A DNA stretch of 64,000 bases from Opisthorchis felineus (lineage: Eukaryota; Platyhelminthes; Trematoda; Opisthorchiida; Opisthorchiidae): assembly GCA_004794785.1 (NCBI GenBank), contig SJOL01006480.1, positions 128,913 through 192,912 on the forward strand. Direction: 5' to 3'. The first letter of the stretch is position 1. Each line of letters begins with the position of its first letter. The notes under the pieces were generated by a model. The model ran no database searches, had not been told where the DNA came from, and worked only from the letters and a program-made list of their open reading frames with translations. Of this stretch, positions 1-12,900 are shown piece by piece. Both the position numbers and the translations under genes were made by a program.

Positions 1-1
1 T

Positions 2-246
2 GTGTTACGCATACGGAGTTACCGCCTTACAAGACGAGCGTTGTTTTGCAGATCTTATTCTGAAACCTGGAGCTGGATAGAACTTGACATGGCAGAGGGG
101 AATGAAAGATGTTACGAAAAGTTCGGGTGCCGTTGCTGTTCACCTCCCTGGATGGGGTCCACATGATCCTCCATGTGCTTAGCTTGAAATGTCGGACGAC
201 TGGCGGCTAACCGATGTCAGTGGCTTTCATTTTGTCAGTTTCTACC
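2..246 (+). pseudogene. non-LTR retrotransposon 3'-end fragment (C-terminus of RT protein)
   Basis: Cut by the left window edge. Frame from base 2 reads VLRIRSYRLTRRALFCRSYS, then shifts near 84 and reads LTWQRGMKDVTKS and HLPGWGPHDPPCA before a TAG. The pattern (VLRM-like, RL-RRALF, LTWQRGMK, LPGWGPRDP) recurs at 8.3, 19.3, 31.2, 50.8 and 54.7 kb in this window. From memory it is the conserved tail after the reverse transcriptase of fluke RTE/CR1-like elements; that family name is inference. The frameshift and internal stop show it is dead. Confidence 0.6.
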
Positions 247-1289
247 CAGATTGTCTGACTGAGTACTGGAGGTGTAGGCACCTCGGATGTTTGTGATAGG
301 CTAACCCCAAATTCCCCTCCGTTTACCATTTTCTTTTTTCTTTCCATCATAAGGCTTTATTGAAATAAATTGGTATGGTTGTACGACAGTGAAGCACCGA
401 TGTCCTCATCTGGTGTTGCTGTCAATGGTGATGATGTTGCTGTCGCCGCTTCGGTTGATAAGTAGTTTTTCCAATGGAAAATGGTGATAGTTTTTCGAAT
501 ATTCGAATATTCTCTGCTCAGCTTCATTAAACCAGTTGCATACCTTTTGGTTTCAGATAGAAACATTTTTTCGCATAAGTTCTATTTATGCAGACACCTA
601 CCTCTTCATTCCATTGCTTCTTGATACCATCGTTTTTCTTAGTAGATCTTATAACTTCCGCATTTTTTCACTTTCTCCGATGGGACGCACAGCGTGGACT
701 TTTTTGTAGGTGGAGCCCTCGGTAAAATCACTCTACTCTCTTAGTGCACGCCGGAGATGGTTTATGTCTTGGTTCACTTCAGCGTGGTGGAACTCAATCC
801 ACTTGAAACAGCGAACGAAGTAAAATCGAGGTCATCTACGGCGATTTTCGTTTCTTCCTGAGTCATATCCCACAAATCCAAACCTCTGGATTGTGCTGGC
901 ATGGATGATTCGCACTACAAGAAAGGCATTCAGTAACCAATTTATTTCATCCAATGTTCCTTATACAAATGAAATGCTCCATTCATAGTATGAAGAAAAT
1001 GGAAACTGCGTACACCATTTCTTCAAGGTGTTTCTTTACTGAAGGGCTTCTTACAAAAAGGTGGGGTTATCATTTTTTTAAAAATCCGGTACGATAAGGT
1101 TTAAATTCGGTCTAGGTAGAAACCGGTCTGAATCGATGAATACGGGCGTTCGAATTCATATGTTCACTACAGTTAATTCATTCAATGAAAAAATGATAAC
1201 AGTGTTAAGCGGTTAAACTATTATCTAAAGTAAGCAGTTACAAGGTGACAGATCTATAAAGAAGTTGTCATACTTTCTCGACGTAACAC
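247..1289. other. no gene recognised
   Basis: AT-rich non-coding sequence with short, unsupported open frames only. No splice-bounded exon or repeat was recognised apart from the fragment to its left and the MITE-like repeat that starts near 1290. Confidence 0.5.
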
Positions 1290-1430
1290 GCTACTCATAA
1301 GGTTGCTGAACGTTCTTCGACTAGCGGGTTCGCCCTTGCAAATGAGTTGCCAAACGTAGCACACTACTCGTATGAACTCTGAGAACTCTTCGACTTAAAG
1401 CGGCCTTGTGCAACACATTCAGTTGAAAAA
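1290..1430 (+). repeat. MITE-like palindromic repeat, degenerate copy
   Basis: Contains the family landmarks CTACTCATAAGGTTGCTGAA and TTCGACT followed by a GGTTTCGCCC-like stretch and TTGCAAATGAG. The same landmarks occur at 9.7, 22.4, 51.3, 55.2, 56.4, 60.8 and 61.7 kb. A separate piece of the same family in inverse orientation (GAGTCTCCCGTCAAAACCAA) is at about 1610-1650. Confidence 0.55.
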
Positions 1431-1439
1431 GACCATCAG

Positions 1440-1605
1440 GATTCAGCTCAGTGCTTAAGGCGCGAACTTACCAACCTGAAGTTCCGCTTTTCGAATCCAA
1501 CCTCCGCATCTCAAGTGCTCCTGTCTAGGCTTGGACAACCTGGCCGTCGTGTTTCCTTCGGTTGGTATGGCAGCCAGGCACCGAACAACTGAGTGTTGAT
1601 TGATT
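1440..1605 (+). repeat. tRNA-headed SINE (family 1), degenerate copy
   Basis: Body motifs TGTCTAGGCTTGGACAACCT, a TTCCTTCGGT..GGTATGGCAGCC block and CAGGCACCGAAC match the better copies at 5271 and 18859. The tRNA-like head (GCTCAGTGCTTAAGGCGCG) is eroded and the B-box has become TTTTCGAATCC. Confidence 0.6.
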
Positions 1606-1659
1606 TAGCTGAGTCTCCCGTCAAAACCAAATTAGTGTGCAAACGATAGTACTTGGCGA

Positions 1660-4600
1660 GCTTACATATTCTTTAGATTTGTTTCGGTAGGATTTTCCAA
1701 GTGGTAGCATCCATTTTTTAATTCTAGTCTCAAGTAACATGACTCACCAAATGTGGGATTCTCCTGAGGAGAGTGCAGTCATTAAATTCTGGTCATTCTT
1801 TTCAATTAAGAAGCACCCAAAACTCAACCTGACGGATCAGCAGCCGTTTTCAATCAGCTAATCAAGCGAGAATTCATCTGACCATTCCATCCTCACTCGC
1901 TCTGACCACACTTTTATTCATCACGCAAAAACCCCTAGTTTGAGTGAGCCAACCACGCCTGGGTAACCAGATTCATTTGCTGAATAACATCTAGTTGTAC
2001 CCCCACCAGACTAGGCTGAGCGTCACTCACCAACTGGTTACAACCATTTCCTCCACCTTTCCGGCTTCATTAACCATCAAAGACTGTATTTGTTTACTAG
2101 AATCCAGCCTTTTCTGACTGTACTATTGCTAACTGGGTTTCGGATGAGTCCGTCTGTCGGATTTGCTCGTCTAGAAATTGTTTGGACCAGACCCAAATAA
2201 CAACATGATATATTGGATGCTACTGCCCCTGTAGTTGCCTTTCTAAACTGTACTTGCATGGCACTGCACCCCAACCACTTCATATCCACCTGCTGCGTAC
2301 ATTCGGGCAATTTAGTTTCCGACCGATTGTGTTGACAAATTTGTCATGAATTTTTCGCTATGCACGCGTGCATAAGCTCTGGACAAACACGAAACAGCTG
2401 TTGGACGTTATCATACCCTCGTGCGCTGCTTCGTTTTTTGGTCGTTCATCGACACGTGCGCGTGCACACATACATGCATGCACGCCAGCATGTACCCATC
2501 CGACCTGCTTGGAAATACATGAAAATATGAAGAAGGGCGATACTAGTAGACGCAAGACGTGTTATGGAAATCCCATATGGACTCCCCAGGCTGGGCTGTT
2601 GTTGTTGTTGTTGTCTATGATGATGATGATGATGATACTTCTGCCACTACCGAGGTTGTTGCTGAACGTCACCTCAAGGCGCTCGTGTGGTAATCAGCAC
2701 TGCCGTCTGTGATACGAGTAAGGCGGAGCTCGTTTGCGTTGATGTCTGTCCGTCTGTTTGGGAGCGGACGGCCTCATTCTATTGCCGGCTGGTCAGTCTG
2801 ACCTGCCGAAGAGACCACTGTACGATCCATCCGTTCTGATTTCCCCCGCCTAGCTATCTATCTTCTGCTTATGTGAGTGGTTATCTAGAGTGTTTATGGC
2901 TTACTCTGTCAGCAGTTTCTTGCCACCTTCCTGGAGTCTCATAATGAGAAAGCCGCCTCTACCATCTTGGGGACAAATAAATTGACTGACCTCCATCTGG
3001 GGAGTCTCATACTATCCCACAAAATAGTTTTCCTATGGAACTAAGCTAGTTGGTTAGAAGGAGATTTTTACCTCCCGAATAACGCAGTGTTTCATAATTT
3101 TTCACTGGGTTGCTTTTCTTACTGATGTCCGTGACACGCATCGAATACCAGCTATGTGTTGAACGAGTACGGTTTGAATTTGACTTTTGTCCGTGAATAA
3201 GTCCGAAGCGCCGTCAGAAGTATGTCCAGACTGATTTATCCCATTCCTCGATCATTGCTCAGTTTTCTCAGCTTTATCTCAAACGCTAACGGGATCTGTC
3301 AAAACATATTGATTGCGAACATTCACACTCACTAAATGTCTTTGAACGTTTGTGCAGTGTTGCAGCCGCAGTTGAACGCTCTTGTTTGCCGCTTCATTTC
3401 ATTCGTACTATGCCCTTGGATTATACCGGCCGAAAATTTTCAGTATTTCTACAAGCGCTTCCATTTGCTTTAATTTCCAAACCCTTCTGGGAAGAATGTC
3501 TGGACGCTTTTTTACAAAGGGATAAAAACTTATTGGTCTTGCTGTTACATCTAAACAACCCTTCAAATTCGCCGCTGAATACCGAAACCAAGCACACCTA
3601 AGCTGTCATTTGACATCCGATTACTACTCACTATGTTGACTCAACCATTTAATCGGTTTCACATCATTTTTGGGCAAACAGAGCCTACTGGTGCGAAACT
3701 CGTATGAAGCACTTACGGTTCACCTCGATAATTCTACCGGGTTTTGCTAAATCAGCTTTGCGAGTGCGGGGCTACCTATTCCTCAGTGGGTTCAACATAA
3801 TGGATCAGATACTGTCCTCTTCACTCAGCCATAGTTGCTGAGTGAAACCCATGACAACCTCCGACGGTGTTGCTTCCAATATATGCATTACGACTACATC
3901 TGGGTGAGGAGAAAGCTGCACGATATGCACTGCGTGTAAATCGACCTTTGAGCGTTTTCTTGTCATGCGGGTTATACTCTTATTCAACTGAGGGCCTTCA
4001 CGATATTTGGTTATTTGTTGTTCAGCCAACAGCTTCTAATTAACCGGCTTTTTAAACTTTTGTCACTGTTCGATCTTTCTTCTCAGTCACGACATCCACA
4101 ACAGCCAAACGACTACATTCACGCACCGGCTGTTCTACCTCCAATTCGAATTCCTCGTCGGCTGTCAAAAACGCAACAGGGCTACCGCCTCCACCCGAGG
4201 TGAGTCGCATTAGCGCTTTTTACCCTTCCTGATTTGTTGCCATGTAACACGCGTTTGTTCTCACGATACTTTGCTATCACCCGGTATTTGACAACCTGTT
4301 TCTGTTTGCTCTCACCCTCGGAAATATATACATATTATTATGACCCTTTTTATTAGTCCATTACTGATAGTGTCTGAATGTTTTCGCGCACGCCACTAAT
4401 GGACCATGTCCGCTCACTTGTCCTGGCTGTGGTGTGTGTGTGTGTCGTTGTGTACAAGCTGACATCGTGGAAGAAGGATGGGCTTTTTTCCGTCTTGTAT
4501 CAGAAATTAAAAGGATTTTCTTGTAATGCCCCACCAGAGTTCGGCAGCACATCCAATTTACCAGATCCCGTGGCAGTATTTTGTTAGAGTTGAGACGGAA

Positions 4601-5260
4601 GTAAGTGGATGTGCTGGAGAACAATAGTGAACTACCAGATAACTAGGGTGTCGTTATTCTTTCTACACTTAGTTCGGTATTGTCCCCCTGTAATTTCAAC
4701 TCAATTGCTGCAGTCGGTCAGCCATGACAACGCTCTATTTGACGATATGTTCTCGACTTGTTCCCTACCGGTCAGTGCTACTCAAATCCGTGTGGTCGGT
4801 CACCCCGTCAATCTTCCTTGTGTCATGTGGATATGAACAAATCTTTATGTTTTCCGTATCGATTGTCTGGTCTGAACATTCTGCGACAGGTTGTGTTGCT
4901 CCTACGATTCATGTGCGCGATCAATATGTGGTCAGTACCACGTGCCGTCGTCCAAGATTTCGCATTTCCGTCCATGATAGGGGAGAAGCTAGTTTTTTAT
5001 TTTAAACCTAGATAATTTTCTGAAATTAGTCTGGCTCCGTTGTTGTATTCTCTACAGTGGTGCTACGTTCTAGTCCAGCCGGTTTATCAAAGACAATCGT
5101 TGTTTGTTTGGTTTTTTTTTTCGTTCTTCTGATGGACGGCGCCGCCTCAGCATAAGAAAATAATAGCTTCCTTGCCCTACCTCCCGCACTATCCAAGCCC
5201 CCTTTCACTATGTGGTCATCAAATGTGAAGTATGAAATAAAACTCAACCCATTAACTCTC
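1660..5260. other. non-coding stretch, no gene recognised
   Basis: Short ORFs only, none with a recognised domain or a convincing exon structure. It holds a mixed microsatellite at 2598-2637 (GTT units followed by ATG units). The open frame at 4724-5015 has no family resemblance that could be supported. Confidence 0.5.
2598..2637 (+). repeat. microsatellite, (GTT)n followed by (ATG)n
   Basis: About six GTT units, a short interruption, then about six ATG units, read directly from the sequence. Confidence 0.9.
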
Positions 5261-5270
5261 CGTTTCCAGG

Positions 5271-5471
5271 GCGAGATGGCCGAAGTGGTTAGAGCGCGAA
5301 TTTACTGACCGCAAGGTTCGTGGTTCGAACCCGACCTCTGCCTCTCGACTTCCTCTGTCTAGGCTTGGGCAACCTGGCAGTATCCCAGCCCTCGTGCTTC
5401 CTTCTGGTAGCATGGCAGCTAGGCACCGAAAGGGTGTTACAGCTGAACGATTATTATTATTATTATTATTC
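5271..5471 (+). repeat. tRNA-headed SINE (family 1), near-intact copy
   Basis: The head is tRNA-like: A-box-like TGGCCGAAGTGG at 5277-5288 and a perfect B-box GGTTCGAACCC at 5322-5332, as in class II (Leu/Ser-type) tRNAs, which indicates RNA polymerase III transcription. The body has TCTAGGCTTGGGCAACCTGG and the block TGGCAGCTAGGCACCGAA ending in TTACAGCTGAACG. The tail is (ATT)n at about 5451-5471. Head plus unrelated body plus simple A/T tail is the standard layout of a SINE moved by LINE machinery. Other copies here are near 1440, 7651 (-), 18665, 18859, 26818, 27605 (-), 37935 (-) and 41605. Confidence 0.8.
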
Positions 5472-5479
5472 CTAAATCC

Positions 5480-7640
5480 TCGTTTCGGCTACGTGAGGTA
5501 GCAAGACCTTGTCAAACATGGTAACGTATACCGCTACTGTTGTGACCGGTACAGCACGTCCACTGTAGCTCCGCTTAGTGGAAGCTTATTTTAGCACATA
5601 AGTCATGGTCCAACACTGTAAATTGCATCCTTTCATTCATGACTGTTCGGTTCACTTCAGTCTTTTTTACTAGTGACACCAGGATGTTTTGTTCATCCCG
5701 GTTATCCTTCGTGTAGACGAGTGCAGCAACTCTCATTCTGCTCTTCTTACACAGACCTATGGAATTGGTGCTGGTTTTAGCTTAAACACGCTTGCCGTCT
5801 GGCTAGATGCTACACCTAGCCCTCTTTTGTCTTTCGGACCTCCTGTGCTTACAACTTCATCGCCTTGCAGCTTACGTTGGCAAATCCGTCAATCGATCGT
5901 TTGGGTTCCTTTACATTTCCCCATTCATTGTTGCCCGTGTCCGTCTAGGTTGCTGCTGCCAGTGGCGAACCACTTCATATTCCGGGTTGAACCGAATGTT
6001 CAACCCATCTGATTGTTTTGGGACATAACTAGCTGATCAGCATCGCTCGCATGCCATCGGTAACTGTAGATCAGTTGCTGTAGAATCAATGGACATCGGC
6101 TATCGTGTGGTGTGCAGTCATGGAGTTGTGGGCTCACCCGTCTGGTGTTCCAGCTATGCAGGCTTCAAATCAGGATAGCTTTATTAGCGTGTCTCTGTCC
6201 CAGGGAACGTTTTATCTCAATTCAGGCTCTTTGCTGCCATTTGGGAAACTTGATGTGAAATCAGGTACTTCGAGGGACTAGAGCAGCTTAGTAATGCCAT
6301 AAATGTTTTCGGCATGCGCCTTCTTCAGGTGGTGGCTGTTTAGTTTTCTTCTACTGTTTGTGTGGCTGTATGAATGGAATAAACGGCAACCCAGCTAAGA
6401 GAAAAGGTGCCTTCTCGTGAAATCCCGTATAAACCGCGAGACGGTCTTAATTCTGTTTACCCATATTCATCGTGTGCATCAAAGTAAACTCCAAAGGCTT
6501 GACACAGTACCTATTTTAGGCCAAGGCCTTATCTAAGGTTTCTACACCAGTTAAGCTTTGGAAAGTGCCATCGGAAGTCCATCCTACTCAGTGAATGGAC
6601 ATTTTGTGTTCCGTTTGCTTGCATTGGACTTCTATGCCGGCGTATATTACCTCAATCCGCCGGGGCCGTTGAAGTTGTAGATGAATATGGGGTCTAGGGC
6701 GAGTTCTTCCCTTGACTGACTGCCAAACTACCAGATGGAGTTGACTGGGAACCTCTAGTAAAATACCCCAGCATTCTAGACGAGGAAATGTTCTGGGGAG
6801 GCTACCGAAGTCTTTTTACTAAGTTCGTTTCCTCATCAGACCGCTCAGAACCGTACCTATTGCCATTTGCACCGGAGCAGTGGAATTTTATTTATACCCG
6901 TTTTTCCTGTACTATTTTAATGGGTCGGCGACGAAATGCATCGTTTCTTTTGGAGCAAGCGCTCCCTTTATTCACTCATTTACATGTTTCTGACTGGAAC
7001 GCAATAATACAACACAGTGAGCTCGTAAAATAGTCACCTACCCGTCGTCCAGGCAAGTACGAGTTAGGTATTTTCGCGTCAACTAACTAAACTCCCATAA
7101 GAACCACAGTATGGAGTAATTTATCACGAAGATGCATAAGGTAACGATCATAAGAGTGACAGTTATTGGGGAATTTATAAGCATCTTGCTTTTCCGCATC
7201 CCATGTCCCAACGAATCAGGCTAGGATAAGTCAAGTACTCTCAAGAGGATCCCACTGATTTGGCTGGATATTGCGCAACAGTGCTCATTACATCAGCAGT
7301 TTAACGTTACAGTCTACTAATGTTTCGGTAAACCATCCAGTTATAAGGTGTTGTTCTCTCGATGAGGAAATACAATTGAGGACATTCCACGCCGCCAAAA
7401 CAGTCTCCTCCTCTGGTGGACGGGATACTGTATCTAATAAACCCAGGCCTTTAATTCGGTTGGGGGTGATTGCAAAAATCTCTGCTTCTCTACTCCTGAA
7501 GTCCGTGAAGGCATCATTAAGATTGACTTGGTTTGTCTGTGCTGGTGACAGTTGGTTCATGTCTGTTACATTCCAAGGAGCCCCAGAAACGGCACATTTC
7601 TGACTCCGTTTTCCCTGACTAACAGAATACCAGGAATACA
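5480..7640. other. non-coding stretch, no gene recognised
   Basis: No domain, repeat family or exon with good splice signals was recognised. Open frames are short and of random character. Confidence 0.45.
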
Positions 7641-7650
7641 TATAAAAAAG

Positions 7651-7795
7651 TTCAGCTGTAACACCCTTTCGGCGCCTAGCTGCTATGCCACCCGAAGGAA
7701 GCACGAGGGTTAGGAGGCTGCCAGATGCTGAGGTCAGGTTGTAACGACGGCCTTCCCGTTAGTAAATTCGCGCTCTAACCACCGAGCACATCCTC
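7651..7795 (-). repeat. tRNA-headed SINE (family 1), degenerate copy
   Basis: Reverse-strand copy. On the + strand it reads AGCTGTAACACCCTTTCGG, then GCCACCCGAAGGAAGCACGA, and ends with GCGCTCTAACCACCGAGC (the eroded tRNA head). The central TCTAGGCTTGGGCAACC block is partly replaced. Confidence 0.65.
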
Positions 7796-8238
7796 CGGAA
7801 TACAAGCAGGAAATTGGGGATAGATTGAGTTGTAGAATGACTTCTTTTCAATTGTGTAGCTTGGAGACCTGCACATTAAGCTCTGGCACTCAACCGACGA
7901 CAGTTCGCTACAACGCCTTTCTCAATCCAGTATTTGTCCTATAAGAACCGTCCAGGTTGGAATAGCACGCCTATCCTAATACCCTTTTCGCTTCTGTCCA
8001 TCTTTTTTCATGTTTGTTTTCCATGTTTGTCACTGTCTCCTCATAGCACTGTTTATGCTCACTTCCGTCCTTCTGTTCGGGAACCGACCATATGGGGATG
8101 GATGCGGGATGTAATCCGGTGTCTAAAAGTTGCCTTCACCAAGGAAAGTTAACCGATAGTAAACACCAGTTAATCGGTTAGTTGACTACATCCTTCCCAA
8201 CGGTTTGACCGGATCTTACGTGGTATGTTCTGACTACC

Positions 8239-8282
8239 GCTGATCTATCGCGAGAAAGTTCATTCTCCCTCGATAGATCAGC
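8239..8282. repeat. short perfect inverted repeat
   Basis: Arms GCTGATCTATCG (8239-8250) and CGATAGATCAGC (8271-8282) are exact reverse complements with a 20-nt loop. It lies just upstream of a retroelement fragment and may be part of it; no role can be assigned. Confidence 0.7.
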
Positions 8283-8296
8283 TGATCACACTGGTC

Positions 8297-8590
8297 AGGC
8301 CGCGTACTTCATATGCCAGAGGACAGATTGTCTCGTAGAGCCCTCTCCTCCCAGGCTTGTGTCGGATGGAGACCACCCAGGGGCGGTCAGTCCATGACAT
8401 GGCAATGAAGCGTGAAAGACTTTACCACTCAACTCGGTCGCGTTGGTAAATGTTGTCTTCCTAGTTGGGGACTGCGGGACAAGACAAACAGGTGGTTAGT
8501 GATCCTGACAGATATGACTGTCACGCAGCCAGTGGTGACCTTGCATCAAAGCTATCGCCTGCGTAGCTCTCCATCCCTGCCATACCGGAT
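8297..8590 (+). pseudogene. non-LTR retrotransposon 3'-end fragment (C-terminus)
   Basis: A single frame reads GRVLHMPEDRLSRRALSS, then GWRPPRGGQSMTWQ, a TGA stop near 8406, then SVKDFTTQLGRVGKCCLPSW and further. This is the HVLRMP..RL-RRAL..RGGQ.(L/M)TWQ..(V/M)K tail also present at the left window edge, at 31.2 kb and at 50.8 kb. Only one stop over about 95 codons suggests a moderately young fragment. The rest of the element is absent (5' truncation is usual for LINEs). Confidence 0.65.
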
Positions 8591-9282
8591 AAACCGAACC
8601 ATTCGACATCATTGAACTGATAGGATTATCGCTTCCAACTCGTGGCTGTCGTTCCCTTATTCTCCTTATCCTCGGTGAACGAAGCTGTAGCAGCTGGAAC
8701 TACTGCATTTCGATGCACGGTTCGTGAGCTGAAAAAGTGAACTGAACTGATGTTCTGACTACTGTTCCACGAAGCAGCGCATTGCTGAAATCCTGGTGGT
8801 TCTCACATTCGGATAATAGGGGCATGCAGCTTACCGTGACCTATCCCTCCCTTCAAACAGATTTTTCCCCTGCCTCTCCCCGTATGTTTTGACCAATAGC
8901 TGCTTTGGTGATTGCTTTTCCGTTGCTTAGACACATGCTTGACGCGCACTGTGTGTGTGTATCTGAATCACGGACACATTCATCTAAGACACTGGCACCC
9001 GCGGACGCACTCACCAACGCACACACAAAATTCCCCACATCCGTGCCAATGACCACCGAACTGACAGAGATAACAATAGAACTGATGACTTCACTTTCCC
9101 CTCTATCCCCTTTGCATGGTGTCTATTTATCAGTAAAAGACTGCCGCTATCTCGGGTGTCAATGGGTGGGAGGATGGTTTCATGCTCGCTCCGACTGTAT
9201 TGACATGTGTTTAGTTGTTAATTTTACGGGCCTGTATGATCGTACTGTGACCACCAAGCTGACCTGCTCTGGATAGTCTCAG

Positions 9283-9539
9283 CTGATTGTGTGGGAAAAG
9301 ACCACCTCATGACCCCGAATTATCCGTTGGAATACACGGAACTAATGTGCGACGATCCATATGGGTGCTGGTCGTGCCATTCATCCTCATCTGTCACGCT
9401 GGATCCCCCTTATCATCAATGCTATCTTCCCACGACATCTCCTTTGATGGATGAAATGCTCTCGGATTCCCGACCCGCATTTCCGTTTGGTTGTGAACCC
9501 TTTAGTTTCTGGTCTTCTCCGGCTGTGCTCTCTACCATA
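9283..9539 (+). other. candidate upstream coding exon (weak)
   Basis: Open in one frame from 9240 to a strong GTGAGT donor at 9540, ending in phase 0, which is the phase the exon at 25570 accepts. Residues are rich in Pro, Ser, Phe and Trp (for example DEMLSDSRPAFPF and FSFWSSPAVLSTI), the composition seen in E-protein activation regions. An ATG at 9306-9308 is in frame. Against it: the acceptor near 9282 has a poor pyrimidine tract, no LLDFS-type AD1 motif is visible, and a 16-kb intron would follow. It could be a chance open frame. Confidence 0.22.
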
Positions 9540-9604
9540 GTGAGTTGTATTCTTTTTTGCTCCTCCTCTGAAAAATCGGCAAACAACTAGTTTCTGCAAG
9601 TGCG

Positions 9605-9906
9605 GAAAACCGACGAAATTTGGTTTTAGTGGGAGGCTCATCTGAATCTTTCGTTTATGATATTATTCAACTAAATGTGCTCCACAAAGGCCGCCTCATG
9701 TTCCATTTGGTACGCTGTTCGAGGTGGGACGGCGTATCTTTTTAGCGGGACGCTACTCCTGAGGTTGCTGAAAACTCTTCGAATGCCCACGACCGGTTTC
9801 GCCCTCCTTGGGGCTCCTCATGTAGGCGAAGTCCCCTAGTTTCCGTCAGCCTTGTGTCTTAATTAAGCCCAAATCGGTCGCAGTTCGCGAAATACACAAA
9901 TTTGCA
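9605..9906 (+). repeat. MITE-like palindromic repeat, long copy
   Basis: Contains in order AAATTTGGTTTTAGTGGGAG, a TCGTTTATGAT block, CAAAGGCCGCCTCATGTTCC, CCTGAGGTTGCTGAAAACTC, CCCACGACCGGTTTCGCCCT and a terminal GCGAAATACACAAATTTGCA. The same modules in the same order occur at 60.6-60.9 kb and in part at 22.4, 51.3, 55.2 and 61.7 kb. Confidence 0.65.
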
Positions 9907-9909
9907 GCC

Positions 9910-12900
9910 ACCTCATGATTAGTGTTCCGTTATGATTTTTTTCAACCAGCCGTTAACTTATCCAATTAATCATCTGACTGCTGGTGAGTAGTCTCCAGCT
10001 TCACTAAATCGCACGAGTCCTTGACATTTTCCTGACCGAGTTGCTCCTTAAGGTCATGAATCCTCATGCCTGCCCTGGTGAATAACGTCCCCAAAGAGCT
10101 CGTTAGGTATAGTTTTAGGACCTACCCATGTCATTTTTTTCCGGTGCCTGTCCGATCTCGTTACGAAGTTTGATCGTATTAATTTTTTGTACGGATGATG
10201 TTACTACTAACATCCAATAATCTTTTCACAACAGTGGTATGTTGCCCCAGGTGTGACTGTCTACTCGCGTTATTGAATGGTTTCCAGACAGCGACGTAAT
10301 ATCTTTCTTACTGCAGGCATTTACCTCCCACTACTTGTGACTCGACACGTGACATCAAGCTGACACCCGAGACTCCATCACAGCCCGAAAGCGCACTGGT
10401 TTTCTCTATCCCATATGCGTCAGAAACCCAGCTGTCCCTGGTTTGCTAGCAGTGACGGACACCGTTCGCTTATTATGCCGTACTGGATGTTATGCACCGT
10501 TTATATACACTAGCTAGACGGCTGGTTTCCGATTTATTCCATGTGGTCTTGTTATTTCTGACTGGTTACTGCTGCTTTGGAGTTCCGAATCTCCCTCAGG
10601 TAGAGGAAATTGTACAACGACTTGTGTTTTGAGTAGAAAGAAGGTTGGCACGCCTATTTACGGCACAACTGCTCTTTCATTAGCCGATGACTTCCTTATC
10701 GAGAGTTAGGTGTTTCTAAACTAGCTAATAGAAGCACGAAACTCCCATGTATGGTGGCTTTGATAGACAACCCGTAGGGGGAGGGTTAGTAATCAGCAGT
10801 ACGGAAACGGCAGAGTTCTCACACTTTTGCGAGCAAGTGGAGCATTCTCACTCGCTAAATTTCGACCAGTGAAGTGGCGCCGTGACGCTCACTATCATCT
10901 GCGGTGTTTGTGAATATCTACTTTAGCCTTCAGTGGGACTCATCATTGCGGTTAGGATTCTCGCGTGATTCTTTGGTTGACAGCTTCAGATTGTTCATCT
11001 CAAGACCACACACCCGCCGACCATACTCGCATGGCTGATAAGTTTGCGTTAGAACGTGATTTTTGATCAATCTAGATTTCTTGTCAATCTAGACAGGCAA
11101 AATGACCACTTTCACATGACCAACATTTACTACTCGTATATTACTGTCAATGATAACGGTAACAGCAGATTAGCCATCGGCGGTCATGCCGCACCCGTTG
11201 ATAACCAGGCACAGAACTCAAAATGTTCAGTTCTTTGCTAGTCACTTCGAGCTGTTTGTTCTACCTATTCCCTGGACATTTTCATTTCTCGACTAAAATC
11301 GACACCATTTTCTCAGCTTCGGCTTTACTTCCTCTCTAAAAGAACCGGAAAACTAGCGGTCTCTTCTAGGAGTTGGTCGTGTGAAGTTAAGAAAAGAGAG
11401 TCATGGAAAAAATACCACCACTATTGGTTGTATACCACACTACACGAATAGTTTGGGACCTTAAAGGATGATAGATTTCAAACTGTATTTCTATGCAGGC
11501 GGCGACACTCCTGCTCGTTTTGAAATGTTTCCGCCATTGTCATTTTACTATCCAGTAGAATGAAAATAAGTCTCCAAGAGTGCCCACAGTATTACGTCCA
11601 TACCCTGGTAGTAATAATGTTCTCGGATCCCTAAATGTTAGTCACGTGAGAGCTTCCAACTTTATTTTGGCTCATCAAGTGGGCGACTGTACTTTCCTGG
11701 ATGTAAATACTTCTCTACAAGAAACATCCGGTAACATTCCAACTCCACCGCTCGATAGTCGGATCGTCGGCGTCTGTGGACAACCATTTGGGTAAACAAT
11801 CTGACCAGCCATCGTTAGTTATATCGTTCTTTGTCAACAACTGCCTAGTGGGGAGTCCAGGTTTCTCAAAATGTCGGGCATTTCCCGTCATCGGTTACGA
11901 GTAAGCTTTCAACTCAAGGTTCTTCTCGAGGTGGAACTCCATAAATATGAAAACCTGACCACGGCATCAGAAGCTAATTCTCTTCTGTATTTCTAGACCA
12001 GCCCACCATAAATAATTACAAATCTGACTTGTTTACTATCGCGAAGATTGTTGGTATTAACTGCGTAGTTTGATACGCCATTTGCCGGTGATAGTTCATA
12101 CGATTCCGTCATCAATTGAAGTAACGAAGGTGCTCCTGGCTAACGTGCACAGCGTTTCCCATTGTTGCGCGAGAAGCCCGATGTCTTGGAACTCAAGCCA
12201 ATCACATAAACGTGGAGACTTCATATAAACCGATGACTGTCCAGTGCAGCATGATTCCCCATAATCCTTGACGCAAAACCGGAAGAAGCCGGATACCCAG
12301 TACAACCAGTGGCTAGTGTTGCCTAACTTCTGTCGCCCTCTCTCGCAGTACATAGCTGGAAAAATCCACCCACGAAAACCCGCAAAACGATTGTCTGACT
12401 TACACTATTTGTGCACAGTTTCTAGGAGTCGCAATCGGCAACACGAAAACACTCATAAGACAAGTTGAACCAATGAATTTTCGGTCTCTTCTGAAAAGGA
12501 ATTGAACCACAATATGCTTTGACAATTGGTTCATCATCCGAGCTGGGGGTTGATCTCTCAGGGTTAGTAAAATTAGTAGAAGCTTCAAGGGACTGGCAAG
12601 GCTGGTCTGAGGGGCGATCGCACTAGAGTTGGGCAACTGCACCACGCAACCTCGTCTGGGATGCAGATTATGTCCTTTCCTAGTGCATTCGTCTACTTAT
12701 GGTCTGGTGCACCATATTGCGGGAACGTGTCGTGAAAGTAGAACATTACTGACCGACCAGTCAGATACTCCGCATTCGTGAGACAATTAGTATAGCTTGA
12801 TGTTACAGTATTTGGCTCCTGAAGACACCGTTTCTCCTTAAAACACCATTCAACCAAGTTGGCTCATGCTGGTAAAGTTTTACATGCTCGAAAGATGACT

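Noticed and set aside
2140..2165. GGATGAGTCCGTCTGTCGG resembles a hammerhead core with stem II
   Set aside because: The core CTGATGA is CGGATGA, no GAAA follows the stem, and no closing stem I or III was found. It does not belong to the SINE family that carries the better cores.
5271..5345. tRNA gene (Leu/Ser type) by its A- and B-boxes
   Set aside because: The cloverleaf is not completed, and the same head with the same unrelated body occurs many times, so it is a SINE head and not a tRNA gene.
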